A DNA stretch of 64,000 nt from Rhizobium sp. G21 (GTDB taxonomy: Bacteria; Pseudomonadota; Alphaproteobacteria; Rhizobiales; Rhizobiaceae). Where the stretch lies: assembly GCF_014158035.1 (NCBI RefSeq), contig NZ_JACFXW010000001.1, positions 558,001 to 622,000 on the forward strand. The letters are read 5' to 3'. Under the pieces are notes generated by a model. It searched no databases. It saw nothing but the letters and a program-made list of their open reading frames with translations, and was not told the origin of the DNA. Both the position numbers and the translations under genes were made by a program. This document shows positions 20,270 to 30,638 of the stretch, piece by piece (position 1 is the stretch's first letter; each line of letters starts with the position of its first letter).

Positions 20270-21207
20270 TTAATCCTGAACCGCCACCCGGATCTCGTCG
20301 CGTCGCGCGCTCCAGATGATGTAGAGGCCCGATCCGATGATCACGGCGACGCCGAGCCATTTGGAGAGATTGGGAAAATCCCCGAACAGCAGATAACCGA
20401 GCGCGGTGGCCGAGATGATTTCGAAATATTGAAAGGGCGCCAGCACCGATACCGGCGCCAGCCGAAAGGCCTTGACGACCAGCAGATGGCCATAGCCCGA
20501 CAGTCCCCGAGCAGGAGTAGAATCCCGAAACTGAACAGCCCATCCGGCAGCGCCATCTGAAAATCGCCCCAGCCGGCGGTGTCCCCGAGCACGAGCACGG
20601 CCCCCATGAACAACGAGCCTCCGACGCCTGACAGCGTCTGCATGGTGAGCGGCGGATCAGCCTCGCCGATCGCGCGGTTGAGGAACAGATAGAGCGCGAA
20701 GAGGAACGCGCAGGCGACCGGCAGCAGGGCCGTCAAGCCGAACAAACGGAAACTGGGCTGGATGACGATCATAGCGCCCCCGAAGCCGATCAGGATTGCG
20801 ACCCAACGCTTCCAGCCGACCTTCTCGCCGAGGATCCAGGCCGACATCGCCGTCAGCATAAAGGGCTCGACGAAATAGATCGCGAAGACGTCGGCGAGCG
20901 GCATATATTTGACCGCGGTGAAAAACAGAAGCGTCGCCGCCGCATGCAGCGCCCCGCGCAGCAGGTTCATCCAGGGACGCTTGGCGACAAAGGCCCCGCG
21001 ACCGGCCACCGTCACCAGAAGCGGCAGCGTCAGCGCCGTCTGGAAGAAGAAGCGGTAGAAGGTCACCTGTCCCGGCGACATGGCCTGCACATTGGCCATA
21101 TATTTGGCGATGGCGTCCATGCAGGGCAGGATCATCATGGCCCCGGCCATGATGAGAAGCCCGCGGATGAGGGAGGAGTTTGGCGGCGACGATGTGATGG
21201 AGGTCAT
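20270..21207 (-). CDS. EamA/DMT family transporter (frameshifted)
   Basis: Drug/metabolite transporter superfamily permease, about 312 aa and ten membrane helices when repaired. Two EamA repeats: the first starts IRGLLIMAGAMMILPCMDAIAK, the second LTALLPVACAFLFALYLFLN. The frame breaks in a GGGG run at 20505-20508 (minus strand): adding one G gives LLLLGGLSGYGHLLVVKAFR, followed by LAPVSVLAPFQYFEIISA and the final FGDFPNLSKWLGVAVIIGS, standard for the second repeat. Stop codon at 20272-20270. Substrate unknown; members export amino acids, nucleosides or other small metabolites. Confidence 0.85.
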
Positions 21208-21348
21208 GAGGGACTCGAACCGGATTCGTGCGCGCAATCTAGCGAAGGCCGTGGCCTGACACACGCGATAAAAGCGGTCTGGCGTTGAATAGTCTTCAAT
21301 CTCAGAACCAGCCGACCTTCATCACGCCCTGACGACCGCCGCCCCGCC

Positions 21349-22958
21349 TCACCTCCCCGCCGCGATCCGCGCCGCCATGCGGTCGGCCATCATGATCGTG
21401 GGCGCATTGGTGTTGCCGCCGATCAGCGTCGGCATGACCGAGGCGTCGATGACGCGCAGCCGCTCCATACCCCTGACCTTCATTGCCTCGGGATCGACGA
21501 CCGACAGCGCGTCGACGCCCATTCGGCAGGTTCCGACCGGGTGATAAATCGTGTCCGCCCGCGCCCGGATCTGTCTGAGGATCTCCGCATCGCTCAGTTC
21601 GGCAAAGGGATGGAGATCGCGGCCCCTGACGGCGTCGAGCGCCGGCTTGGACATGATGTCGAGCATCCGGCGAATGCCGGTGATCAGCAGCGCCTCGTCG
21701 CGGGCGTCGCTCAGATAGCGCGGATCGATCCTGGGCGGCAGTCTGGCATCGGGACCATGCAGCCCCACCTCGCCGCGGCTGAACGGCCGGAGCACGCAGA
21801 CATGGCCGGAATAGCCCCGCGGCAGATGCAGCTTGCGGGCGTGATTTTCCAAGAGGCCGATGACGAAATGGAGTTGCAGGTCGGGAATGGCGACCTTGGA
21901 CGACGAGCGGAAGAAGGCGCCCACTTCGGCGACCGGCGAGGCGCAGAGCCCGGCACCATCCTTCCGCCAGCGCAGCATTTCCCTGGCGATCGTCATCAAC
22001 CCTGACGGCGTCAGCCCCACCGTGTCGGCCCCGTTGGAGCGGGTGGCGTGGACATAGTCGAGATGATCCTGAAGGTTTTCGCCCACGCCCGGCAGGTCAT
22101 GCGCGACCTCGACCCCCGCCCCTTGAGCTTGGCCCCAGGGCCAATGCCGGACAGCAGCAACAGATGCGGCGAGCCGAAGGCGCCGGAGCACAGGATCACC
22201 TCGCGCCGCGCCCTCACTTCGTGTCTCTGGCCACCGCGCCTGACGACCACGCCGCGTGCGGTTCGTCCTTCGAGGAGCAATCGTTCGGCATGCGAGCCCG
22301 TGAGCACCTCGAGATTGGGCCGTCCCATGACAGGATGCAGATAGGCCGCCGCCGCCGAGCAGCGTTCGCCCTTTTTCGGCCCTTCCCAGAACTGCGTCAC
22401 CTGATAGAGGCCGGCGCCCTCCTGCTCCGGCCCGTTGAAATCGTCTTTGAGCGGCAGGCCCGCCTGGCGGCAGGCTTCGATGAAGCGGGCGGAGACCTGT
22501 CGCGGCGTCTGCTGTTCGCCCACCTGCAGAGGACCTGAGCCGCCATGCAGCCGGCTGTCGCCGCGCTGATTGCCCTCCGTCTTCACGAACCAGGGCAGCA
22601 CCTCGCGCCAGGACCAGCCGGCGCAGCCGAGCTGCGCCCAGCGATCGTAATCGCTCGGATGGCCGCGGACATATAGCATGGCGTTGATGGCGCTCGATCC
22701 GCCGAGCGCCTTGCCGCGCGGCTGGAAGCCGCGCCGACCATTCAGCTTCTCCTGTGGTTCGGTGAACAGCGCCCAATTGTTGTATTTCGGCTTGCCGCTG
22801 ATCATGGCGACGATGCCGAGCGGCATGCGGATGGCGAGATCGCGGCCCTCGCCGCCAGCCTCGATCAGGCAGACGGTCACCTCAGGCCTCTCGCTCAACC
22901 GCGCCGCAAGCACGGAACCCGCCGATCCTCCACCGACGATGACATAGTCGAACTCCAT
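21349..22958 (-). CDS. GMC family oxidoreductase, choline/alcohol dehydrogenase-like (frameshifted)
   Basis: FAD-dependent glucose-methanol-choline oxidoreductase, about 536 aa after repair. N-terminal FAD-binding motif VIVGGGSAGSVLAARL followed by LIEAGGEG; GMC signature near GKALGGSSAINAMLYVRG; second signature around GAFGSPHLLLLSGIGP. C-terminal active-site region HPVGTCRMG and NTNAPTIMMADRMA, also diagnostic. The break is a one-base loss in CCCC at 22119-22122 (plus strand); one more G gives KLKGAGVEVAHDLPGVGENL. Closest in style to AlkJ/BetA alcohol dehydrogenases; the physiological alcohol is unknown. Divergent from frmA with a 179-bp shared promoter region that contains a MerR-like box. 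Confidence 0.85.
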
Positions 22959-22992
22959 GACGTGATCCTCCCCGACCCTAGAATTGTTCTCG

Positions 22993-23008
22993 CTTACGTA
23001 AAGGTCAA
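22993..23008 (-). promoter_or_regulatory. Candidate MerR-regulator binding site upstream of the GMC gene
   Basis: Minus-strand 16-mer TTGACCTTTACGTAAG, ending 34 bp before the GMC start codon. It matches the operator/-35 segment of the merR promoter (TTGACTTTTACGTCAA, 15164-15179) at 13 of 16 bases, has the same orientation relative to its gene, and starts 50 nt upstream of the ATG versus 57 nt for merR. No convincing -10 was found, which would fit an activator-dependent promoter with a long spacer. Functional role inferred. Confidence 0.45.
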
Positions 23009-23137
23009 CCGCTTCTTGACAGCGTTACGACGGCGGCGTCAGACGCGCCGTTATTTTACGCTTTCAGGCTTGCCCCGCCGGCCTCCGATATGTTCTCTAG
23101 CCGCAAAACAATTGTCATCCGCCAATGGAGGATTCCC

Positions 23138-24265
<1,128 letters not shown>

Positions 24266-24267
24266 TC

Positions 24268-24594
24268 ATGCTGGGCTTCCTGAAAGATTGGAAGCTGAAG
24301 CTGAGATACGGAAGGCTGAAAACGGCCTTCCGGCACTTTACCGTGATTGCCGATGGACTGATTGTCGAGAGCAACAGCGATTTCGGCACAGAGAAAGACA
24401 TGGCAGCCGTTTTCTCCATGAAGGTCTGGGCTACCGACACCGAAGAAGCCATCCAAATGGCGAAAGTGATCGGTTGGGACGTCGGCTTTAACATGGCAGG
24501 AAAATGCGAAGTGTACACCACTGCGCCGGAACAGCCGCCGGGCGATAATCCGCATGGCTATGATCTGAAATTCTTTCCCTATATCGGCGACTAA
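24268..24594 (+). CDS. Small hypothetical protein coupled to frmA
   Basis: 108 aa, no recognised domain. Conserved-looking features: FRHFTVIADGLIVESNS, an EEAIQMAKVIGWDVGF helix and the C-terminal GYDLKFFPYIGD. It begins 2 bp after the frmA stop, so it is almost certainly in the same transcript and translationally coupled. Its codon and base use is less GC-rich than frmA, which may indicate a later arrival. Function unknown; context suggests aldehyde or thiol metabolism only weakly. Confidence 0.65.
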   Translation: MLGFLKDWKLKLRYGRLKTAFRHFTVIADGLIVESNSDFGTEKDMAAVFSMKVWATDTEEAIQMAKVIGWDVGFNMAGKCEVYTTAPEQPPGDNPHGYDLKFFPYIGD

Positions 24595-25074
24595 GCGAAT
24601 CATTGGGTAATGACGACGCGCCCACATCCCGCACGGAGAAATCCGCCGGGGTGATGAAGGAGAGCCGCGCGAAAGCGGGCATTCCTGGTAGTCTGTAGTC
24701 AGGCTTTGCTTCCGCGCGGCCTCGAAGCATGAACCGTGTTGGGAACCGGTTCACCTGACGCAGCCGACGCCGCCAGCAGAGGCGTCGATCGATTCGGAAT
24801 CGTCTCGGCTTTGGCGAGGACCCGCCGAAACGACCGCTTCGTTTCCGCCTGCCCGCAAAGTCTCGCGAAACACTCCGGTGGCGGAACGGATAGAGGATAA
24901 TTGAGCTTGGAAGTGCGGGGATGAAGTTTTTCGAAAATGAGACAGTAACCGACTTGGAACAGGCCAGTCTCCGCGGTTGCGGCACCGAAGGCCACAGTCG
25001 GCAGTAAAAATCCTGCCGCCAAGCCCCGACGGTAAAGCGGCTCCAACGGATATCACGACCTGGACGGTTCTGGG
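24595..25074. other. 480-bp gap without a supported gene
   Basis: Open frames on both strands run through this stretch, but none has a good ribosome binding site together with plausible protein composition. A minus-strand frame 24699-25046 (115 codons, hydrophobic N terminus) and a 28-codon plus-strand frame starting at 24921 after GGGG were considered and not called. No hairpin terminator was recognised here. Confidence 0.4.
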
Positions 25075-25602
25075 TTATTGCGGATGTCGGATCCTGTGGA
25101 AAAGCGCGAGTTCGACACCGTGATAGTCGTTCCGGCCGAATTCCACAAAGCCGAGCTTTTGAGCCAACGCAATCGACGGCGTATTGATGGGGTCGATCAT
25201 GCAGACCACACGGTTTCCTTCCGGGCGTTTGTCCATCCAGGCCAGCGCCGCCTGTTTGGCTTCGCGCGCAAGCCCCTGTCCCTGTAAACCGTTGGCGATC
25301 TTCCACATCGCTTCGGGCGCCTGATCGAAAAGCGGTCCGTGACCACGTTTGAAATAGGCGAAACCCACTTCGCCGCAGATTGCGCTCGTCTCACGATCCA
25401 CGGCCACAAACGGGCCGAAACCAAAGCACTGCCAATGGCCTATCCATCGCAACAACCGGGCGAACACCTGTTCTTCGTTCAGCACCGGCAGCGGCGATTT
25501 GATGTCGCCGCTCATCGATTGCGTCAGCCACATCGGCGCATAGGCGTCGAAATCCTCGAGCGCATGCGGTCGCAGCACGAGCCGTTCGGTGGCGATCATC
25601 AT
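25075..25602 (-). CDS. GNAT family N-acetyltransferase (RimJ/RimL type)
   Basis: 175 aa, opening MMIATERLVLRPHALEDFDAY, the typical start of RimJ/RimL-like GNAT proteins. Acetyl-CoA-binding region around NGLQGQGLAREAKQAALAW with a Q/G-x-x-G-x-A-like pattern, then the late NTPSIALAQKLGFVEFGR that closes the fold. Substrate unknown (protein N termini or small molecules in relatives). It is downstream of the rplQ terminator, hence probably its own unit. Two ATGs (25602, 25599) are equally possible starts. Confidence 0.88.
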   Translation of the reverse strand: MMIATERLVLRPHALEDFDAYAPMWLTQSMSGDIKSPLPVLNEEQVFARLLRWIGHWQCFGFGPFVAVDRETSAICGEVGFAYFKRGHGPLFDQAPEAMWKIANGLQGQGLAREAKQAALAWMDKRPEGNRVVCMIDPINTPSIALAQKLGFVEFGRNDYHGVELALFHRIRHPQ

Positions 25603-25620
25603 CCGTCTCCATCAACGACA

Positions 25621-25645
25621 AAAGCCGGGCATGAGGCCCGGCTTT
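25621..25645 (-). terminator. Terminator at the end of the alpha ribosomal operon
   Basis: 10-bp perfect stem AAAGCCGGGC/GCCCGGCTTT (25621-25630 with 25636-25645), loop of 5. On the minus strand the descending arm ends in TTTT followed by G. It lies 24 bp after the rplQ stop codon. Confidence 0.8.
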
Positions 25646-25669
25646 CGAATGACGCCAGTCCAAAACCGA

Positions 25670-26092
25670 TCAAGCGGCTTCGGCGGCCTTTTCGTTTTCG
25701 ACGCGCTGCAGGTCAGCGGCGCCCTTGGCCGAAATGTCGCGATCGACGAATTCGATCACGGCCAGCGGCGCGTTGTCGCCGTGGCGGAAGCCGGCCTTCA
25801 TGATGCGAAGGTAGCCGCCGTTGCGGTTGGCGTAGCGCGGAGCGATCGCGGCGAAGAGCTTGGCGACGAGTTCCGAGCTGCCGATCTGCGAGATGGCCTG
25901 ACGACGAGCGTGCAGGTCGCCCTTCTTGCCGAGCGTCACCAGCTTTTCCACGATCGGGCGAATTTCCTTCGCCTTCGGCAGGGTGGTGACGATCTGTTCG
26001 TGTTCGATCAGCGAAGCCGCCATGTTGGCGAACATCGCCTTGCGGTGGCTGGCGGTTCTGTTGAGCTTGCGGCCCGAATTTCCGTGGCGCAT
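25670..26092 (-). CDS. rplQ: 50S ribosomal protein L17
   Basis: 140 aa, full length for alphaproteobacterial L17. Opens [20 protein letters not shown], the family signature, followed by [20 protein letters not shown]. The short acidic Ala-rich tail (ENEKAAEAA) is usual. Last gene of the rpsM-rpsK-rpoA-rplQ segment, 116 bp after rpoA, with a spacer that contains three imperfect direct repeats. Confidence 0.98.
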   Translation of the reverse strand: MRHGNSGRKLNRTASHRKAMFANMAASLIEHEQIVTTLPKAKEIRPIVEKLVTLGKKGDLHARRQAISQIGSSELVAKLFAAIAPRYANRNGGYLRIMKAGFRHGDNAPLAVIEFVDRDISAKGAADLQRVENEKAAEAA

Positions 26093-26128
26093 GGCTATAC
26101 TCCTTTAAGCGCAGGTCTCAGATCTTGC

Positions 26129-26204
26129 GAGCCTGCCGTTTCCTGGCACAAGCAGGAACAAGTCCTGCCGTTTGTCTGGGAAAGGCAAGCGAGCCTGCCT
26201 TTTG
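26129..26204. repeat. Three imperfect direct repeats in the rpoA-rplQ spacer
   Basis: Related units occur at 26129-26146 (GAGCCTGCCGTTTCCTGG), 26161-26179 (AGTCCTGCCGTTTGTCTGG) and 26191-26204 (GAGCCTGCCTTTTG), about 30 bp apart. The last one forms a 7-bp stem with AAAGGCA at 26181-26187. Function unknown; it may be an eroded terminator or mRNA element. Confidence 0.45.
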
Positions 26205-26208
26205 TTTT

Positions 26209-27219
26209 TCAGTACTGGTCTTCGTAGCGCTTGGCGAGCTCTTCGATGTTCTCCGGCGGCCATGCAGGCACTTCCATGCCGAGATGCAGGCCCATGGAGG
26301 CGAGAACTTCCTTGATCTCGTTCAGCGACTTGCGACCGAAGTTCGGAGTGCGGAGCATCTCGGCTTCGGTCTTCTGGATGAGATCGCCGATATAGACGAT
26401 GTTGTCGTTCTTGAGGCAGTTCGCCGAACGCACCGACAGTTCGAGCTCGTCGACCTTCTTGAGGAGGGCCGGGTTGAACGCGAGTTCGGTGATCGCCTCT
26501 TCTTCGGCTTCCTTCTGCGGCTCGTCGAAGTTGACGAACACGGAGAGCTGGTCCTGAAGAATGCGAGCCGCAAAAGCGACGGCGTCCTCACCGGTGACGG
26601 AACCATCGGTCTCGATGGTCATGGTCAGCTTGTCATAGTCGAGAACCTGGCCTTCGCGGGTGTTTTCCACCTTGTAGGACACTTTCTTGACCGGAGAGAA
26701 CAGGCTGTCCACCGGGATGAGGCCGATCGGCGCATCTTCCGCACGGTTGCGATCGGCGGGAACATAGCCCTTGCCGTTGGCGACCGTGAATTCCATGCGG
26801 ATCTCCGCGCCCTCGTCGAGAGTGCAGATCGGATGGTTCGGATTGAGGATCTCGATGTCGCCGACCGTCTGGATATCTCCAGCGGTGACCACGCCCGGAC
26901 CCTGCTTGCGCACGACCATACGCTTGGGATCGTCGCCATCCATCTTGATGGCGATTTCCTTGATGTTGAGCACGATGTCCGTGACGTCTTCGCGAACGCC
27001 GGGAATCGAGGAGAATTCATGCAGCACGCCGTCGATCTGCACCGCCGTGACGGCGGCGCCGCGCAGCGACGACAGCAGGATGCGGCGGAGCGCATTGCCG
27101 AGCGTCAGGCCGTAACCACGCTCGAGCGGCTCGGCGACCAGGGTCGCCTTGATCCGGCTCGAGGAGGTGAACTCGACCTTGTTCGGCTTGATGAGTTCCT
27201 GCCAGTTCTTCTGAATCAT
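26209..27219 (-). CDS. rpoA: RNA polymerase alpha subunit
   Basis: 336 aa. N-terminal dimerisation/assembly domain: [11 protein letters not shown]-type segment [20 protein letters not shown] and [14 protein letters not shown]-terminal DNA/activator-binding domain with [19 protein letters not shown] and [19 protein letters not shown]. Start ATG at 27219 ([14 protein letters not shown]), the conserved opening; an earlier in-frame start at 27291 adds non-conserved residues. An intrinsic terminator-like hairpin lies in the 97-bp spacer from rpsK. Confidence 0.98.
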   Translation of the reverse strand: MIQKNWQELIKPNKVEFTSSSRIKATLVAEPLERGYGLTLGNALRRILLSSLRGAAVTAVQIDGVLHEFSSIPGVREDVTDIVLNIKEIAIKMDGDDPKRMVVRKQGPGVVTAGDIQTVGDIEILNPNHPICTLDEGAEIRMEFTVANGKGYVPADRNRAEDAPIGLIPVDSLFSPVKKVSYKVENTREGQVLDYDKLTMTIETDGSVTGEDAVAFAARILQDQLSVFVNFDEPQKEAEEEAITELAFNPALLKKVDELELSVRSANCLKNDNIVYIGDLIQKTEAEMLRTPNFGRKSLNEIKEVLASMGLHLGMEVPAWPPENIEELAKRYEDQY

Positions 27220-27273
27220 GTGGTTTGACCTTCCATTCGCGCCACCATCCAATCGTGGCGATCGACATCGAGG

Positions 27274-27303
27274 AAAACCGGCCCGGGCCAAAACCCGAAC
27301 CGG
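27274..27303 (-). terminator. Terminator-like hairpin between rpsK and rpoA
   Basis: On the minus strand CCGGTTCGGG (27303-27294), loop TTTTGG, CCCGGGCCGG (27287-27278), ten pairs with two G-U, followed directly by TTTT (27277-27274). It sits 13 bp past the rpsK stop and would be expected to reduce transcription into rpoA unless read through. Confidence 0.7.
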
Positions 27304-27316
27304 CCGTTATTGATGA

Positions 27317-27706
27317 TCAGACGCGGCGCTTCTTGCGCGGACGGCAGCCATTGTGCGGGATCGGCGTGACGTCGCGAATCGAAGTGATGGTGAAACCGGC
27401 GGCCTGCAGGGCGCGCAGCGCGGATTCACGGCCCGAACCGGGGCCGCAGACTTCGACTTCCAGCGACTTCATGCCGTGTTCCTGGGCCTTCTTGGCGCAG
27501 TCTTCAGCGGCGACCTGAGCGGCGAACGGGGTCGACTTGCGCGAACCCTTGAAACCCTTCGCGCCGGCAGACGACCAGGCGATCGCGTTGCCCTGGGCAT
27601 CGGTGATCGTGATCATCGTGTTGTTGAAGGTGGAGTTCACGTGGGCGACGCCCGACGAAATGTTCTTGCGTTCCCTACGGCGAACGCGAGCGGCTTCCTT
27701 GGCCAT
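27317..27706 (-). CDS. rpsK: 30S ribosomal protein S11
   Basis: 129 aa, normal length. Contains [19 protein letters not shown] and the C-terminal signature around [21 protein letters not shown], which sits in the 30S platform near the Shine-Dalgarno helix. ATG at 27706 ([15 protein letters not shown]) is the conserved start. Downstream of rpsM by 125 bp with a long hairpin in that spacer. Confidence 0.98.
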   Translation of the reverse strand: MAKEAARVRRRERKNISSGVAHVNSTFNNTMITITDAQGNAIAWSSAGAKGFKGSRKSTPFAAQVAAEDCAKKAQEHGMKSLEVEVCGPGSGRESALRALQAAGFTITSIRDVTPIPHNGCRPRKKRRV

Positions 27707-27774
27707 TTTTAGTCCTTTCGTTGATCTCTTCACCGCCGTAACACCAGCGGCTACACCATCCTCGCCATAGCATT

Positions 27775-27811
27775 TAGGCGGTGGACGCCGGGAACCGGCA
27801 TCCGCCGCCTA
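27775..27811 (-). promoter_or_regulatory. Long hairpin between rpsM and rpsK
   Basis: Inverted repeat with 7 pairs (TAGGCGG 27775-27781 with CCGCCTA 27805-27811), one mismatch, then 9 pairs (27783-27791 with 27795-27803, one G-U) and a 3-nt loop. No T run follows on the minus strand, so an mRNA processing, pausing or stability element is more likely than a terminator. Confidence 0.6.
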
Positions 27812-27831
27812 TTGGCTGCGGCAAGGAGGAA

Positions 27832-28200
27832 TTACTTCTTCTTGCCGGCGATCGCCTTGGCCGGACCCTTGCGGGTGCGGGCGTTGGTGTGCGTGCGCTG
27901 ACCGCGCACCGGCAGGGAGCGGCGATGACGCAGGCCGCGATAGCAGCCGAGGTCCATCAGACGCTTGATGTTCATCGAGGTCTCGCGACGCAGGTCGCCT
28001 TCGACCTGGTAGTCGCGGTCGATCGTCTCACGGATCTGCAGGACTTCCGCATCAGTGAGCTGATGCACGCGACGGTCGGCAGCGATGCCGGCCTTCTCGA
28101 TGATTTCCTGAGCAAATTTCGGACCGATCCCGTGAATATAGGTCAGCGCGATGACGACGCGCTTCTGAGTCGGGATGTTGACGCCAGCGATACGGGCCAC
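27832..28200 (-). CDS. rpsM: 30S ribosomal protein S13
   Basis: 122 aa from a GTG start at 28200 (reading [15 protein letters not shown]), the conserved opening; GGAG precedes it by 8 nt. An upstream ATG at 28236 would add 12 residues not found in S13. Features: [13 protein letters not shown] (helix-two-turn-helix), and the basic tail [14 protein letters not shown] that contacts tRNA in the P site. First gene of the alpha-operon segment; 229 bp after adk. Confidence 0.97.
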   Translation of the reverse strand: MARIAGVNIPTQKRVVIALTYIHGIGPKFAQEIIEKAGIAADRRVHQLTDAEVLQIRETIDRDYQVEGDLRRETSMNIKRLMDLGCYRGLRHRRSLPVRGQRTHTNARTRKGPAKAIAGKKK

Positions 28201-28380
28201 ACCTATTCTCCTTGCATTCCGCTTGCCATCCGGCAATCGGTTGTTGTTTCACGACCGCGTACGGCCGCCTGTTGCCTTTTATCCGGTTCGCTTCATGTCA
28301 AAAACGACCGCAACGGGTTTTCCCACTTCAGGGGAAATCCGCGCCGATCGCTTTAAATCTTTCGCGAGTTGGCGCGTCAT

Positions 28381-28415
28381 TAGCGGAAAAGCCTTAAAAA
28401 GGCAACCTTCCGCTA
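28381..28415 (-). promoter_or_regulatory. Hairpin between adk and rpsM
   Basis: 8-bp perfect outer stem TAGCGGAA (28381-28388) / TTCCGCTA (28408-28415) with an inner GCC/GGC stem (28391-28393 with 28401-28403). It begins 15 bp past the adk stop. The T run lies on the plus-strand side, so on the transcribed strand it is not a classical terminator. The 180 bp between it and rpsM contains a TTGACA (minus strand, about 28302-28297) that could be part of an rpsM promoter, though no well-spaced -10 was found. Confidence 0.5.
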
Positions 28416-28429
28416 AAAGTTTTTGGATG

Positions 28430-29080
28430 TCACACGCGCGAAAGAATCGTTTCGATCGCTGCCGTTACTTCATCGATCGGAGCCATGCCGTCAACCGGCT
28501 TGAGCAATCCCTTGGCGTGATAATAGCCGATGAGCGGCGACGTCTTCTTGTAATAGTCCTGAAGACGGGTGGTCATGGTCTCGGCGTTGTCGTCGGGGCG
28601 ACGTTTGAAGGAATGGCCGCCGCACTTGTCGCAGACGCCCTCCACCTTCGGCTGGTGATTCTTGTCGTGATAGCCCGCGCCGCAGGTGGCGCAGGTGTAA
28701 CGACCAGACACGCGCTCGACGAGCACCGTGTCATCCACCTGCATCTCGATGACGACATCGAGCTTCATGCCCTTGGCCGACAACATCGCATCGACGGAAT
28801 CGGCCTGAACCAGCGTGCGCGGATAACCGTCGAGGATGAAACCCCTGGCGCAATCGGCCTGGTCGATCCTCTCCGAAACGATGGCGTTGACGATATCGTC
28901 CGACACCAGATTGCCGGCGTCCATCACAGCCTTTGCGCGCTTGCCGACTTCGGTCCCCTGAACGACGGCCGCCCGCAACATGTCCCCCGTCGAAAGCTGC
29001 GGGATGCCGTGCTTTTCGACGATACGCTGGGCCTGGGTGCCTTTGCCGGCCCCCGGAGGCCCCAACAGAATAAGCCTCAT
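28430..29080 (-). CDS. adk: Adenylate kinase (zinc-LID type)
   Basis: 216 aa. Converts ATP + AMP to 2 ADP. P-loop [10 protein letters not shown] (7-16), AMP-binding region [10 protein letters not shown] and LDGYPRT (84-90). The long LID carries four cysteines (C130, C133, C150, C153) in the pattern of zinc-stabilised adenylate kinases, unlike the E. coli enzyme. Its ATG overlaps the secY stop codon by one base (TAATG), so it is translationally coupled to secY. Confidence 0.97.
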   Translation of the reverse strand: MRLILLGPPGAGKGTQAQRIVEKHGIPQLSTGDMLRAAVVQGTEVGKRAKAVMDAGNLVSDDIVNAIVSERIDQADCARGFILDGYPRTLVQADSVDAMLSAKGMKLDVVIEMQVDDTVLVERVSGRYTCATCGAGYHDKNHQPKVEGVCDKCGGHSFKRRPDDNAETMTTRLQDYYKKTSPLIGYYHAKGLLKPVDGMAPIDEVTAAIETILSRV

Positions 29081-30421
29081 TATCCCCTCTTCCCTCCCCG
29101 GAGTTTCGATTTCTTGATGAGCCCCTCATACTGGGTCGCGATGAGGTGGCCCTGGATCTGCGCAACCGTATCCAGAGTAACACTAACCACGATCAAAAGC
29201 GAAGTACCACCAAGGTAGAACGGGACGCCGGTTTGAGCGATCAGAATTTCGGGCAGCAGAAAGACAGACGATGATCAAATAGGCCGCGCCGATCACCGTG
29301 ATGCGGGTCAGCACATAATCGATATATTCGGCGGTCCGCTCACCCGGACGGATGCCCGGAATGAAGCCGCCATGCTTCTTGAGATTGTCGGCCGTGTCTT
29401 TCGGATTGAAGACGATCGCGGTGTAGAAGAAGGCGAAGAAGCCGATCAGGGCCGCATAGAGCAGCATATAGAGAGGCTGGCCGTGGCCGAGCGCGGCGAC
29501 GATCGCCGTCGCCCAGTCCGGCAGCGCGCTGGAGCCGGAGAAGCCGGCAAGCGTGGCTGGCAAGAGCAGAAGCGACGAGGCGAAGATCGCCGGAATGACG
29601 CCGGCCGTGTTGAGCTTGAGCGGCAGATGCGAAGTATCGCCCTGGAACATCCGGTTGCCGACCTGCCGCTTCGGATACTGGATCAACAGCCTGCGCTGGG
29701 CGCGCTCGAAGAAGACGATCATGGCGATCGCGGCAATCGCGACCACGATGACGACCAGGATGATCGCCGTGGACAGCGTGCCCGTGCGGCCGAGTTCAAG
29801 CGTGTTGGCCAGCGCATGCGGAAGAGCCGCGACGATGCCGGCGAAGATGATCAGCGAAATGCCGTTGCCGATGCCGCGCGAGGTGATCTGCTCGCCCAGC
29901 CACATCAGGAACATGGTGCCGCCGAGAAGCGTGACGACCGTGGAAATGCGGAAGAACCAGCTCGGATCGGCGACGATCCCCTGCCCGGCTTCCATCGACA
30001 CCGCGATGCCGTAGGCCTGCAGCGCGCCGAGAATCACCGTGCCGTAGCGGGTGTACTGGTTGATCATCTTACGGCCCTGCTCGCCCTCTTTCTTGAGCTG
30101 CTCGAGCGCAGGCACGACGGAGGTCATCAGCTGGACGATGATCGAAGCGGAGATATAGGGCATGATGCCCAGGGCGAAGATCGCCATGCGGCTGACGGCG
30201 CCGCCGGAGAACATGTTGAAGAGGCCGAGAATGCCGCCCGCCTGCGACTGGAAGGCGTTTGCGAAGGCGTCGGGATTGATGCCTGGCAGCGGGATATAGG
30301 TGCCGAGGCGATACACGAGAAGTGCGCCAAGGGTGAACCAAATACGCTTTTTAAGTTCTTCAGCTTTCGAAAATGTCGAAAAGCTCAGATTGGACGCAAG
30401 CTGTTCCGCTGCAGAAGCCAT
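29080..30421 (-). CDS. secY: Protein translocase subunit SecY (frameshifted near the 3' end)
   Basis: Central pore of the Sec translocon, ten membrane helices. The first 386 codons read normally, including [14 protein letters not shown] and the plug region [20 protein letters not shown], and [20 protein letters not shown]. At an AAA run (29260-29262, plus strand) one extra base shifts the frame; removing it gives [13 protein letters not shown] and the normal ending, [20 protein letters not shown] then SKLRGGKRG, with a TAA at 29082-29080 that overlaps the adk ATG. The repaired length, 446 aa, is standard. As an essential gene it is very unlikely to be truly broken. Confidence 0.94.
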
Positions 30422-30594
30422 AACTCTCTCCGCAAAACCAAACTCCCGCGGCGAAAACCGGGGACTGGCGGGGTCTTTCCTGTCGAATGAACCGGAAGCG
30501 GGCGGCGATGGACATCAACACGGCCTCACCTCTGGCGAATGGCCCGGACCGTCTCAAAAGACGGAATCCGGTCGTGAGGCATTCATATAGAAGC

Positions 30595-30625
30595 AAAAAC
30601 GCCCGGTGTGAAGCACACCGGGCGT
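30595..30625 (-). terminator. Strong terminator between rplO and secY
   Basis: 12-bp perfect stem ACGCCCGGTGTG/CACACCGGGCGT (30599-30610 with 30614-30625), 3-nt loop, followed on the minus strand by TTTTT (30599-30595). It starts 14 bp past the rplO stop inside what is usually one spc operon. secY-adk would need readthrough or a promoter in the 173 bp before secY. Confidence 0.85.
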
Positions 30626-30638
30626 CTTATTCATCAAC

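Noticed and set aside
24921-25007. 28-codon plus-strand frame after GGGG
   Set aside because: Too short and isolated to support; overlaps other open frames with equal claim.
24699-25046. 115-codon minus-strand frame with hydrophobic N terminus
   Set aside because: No ribosome binding site, low-quality composition and no recognisable family; treated as non-coding.
26129-26204. Direct repeats as a CRISPR array
   Set aside because: Only three imperfect units with very short spacers, no cas genes, and location within a ribosomal operon.
28210-28380. Promoter with TTGACA upstream of rpsM
   Set aside because: TTGACA is present but the nearest -10-like sequence is only about 14 bp away; not strong enough to call as a separate feature.
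29183-29265. Alternative SecY C terminus ending in WWYFAFDRG
   Set aside because: Reading frame after the AAA run is not SecY-like; one removed base restores the conserved tail and the TAATG overlap with adk.
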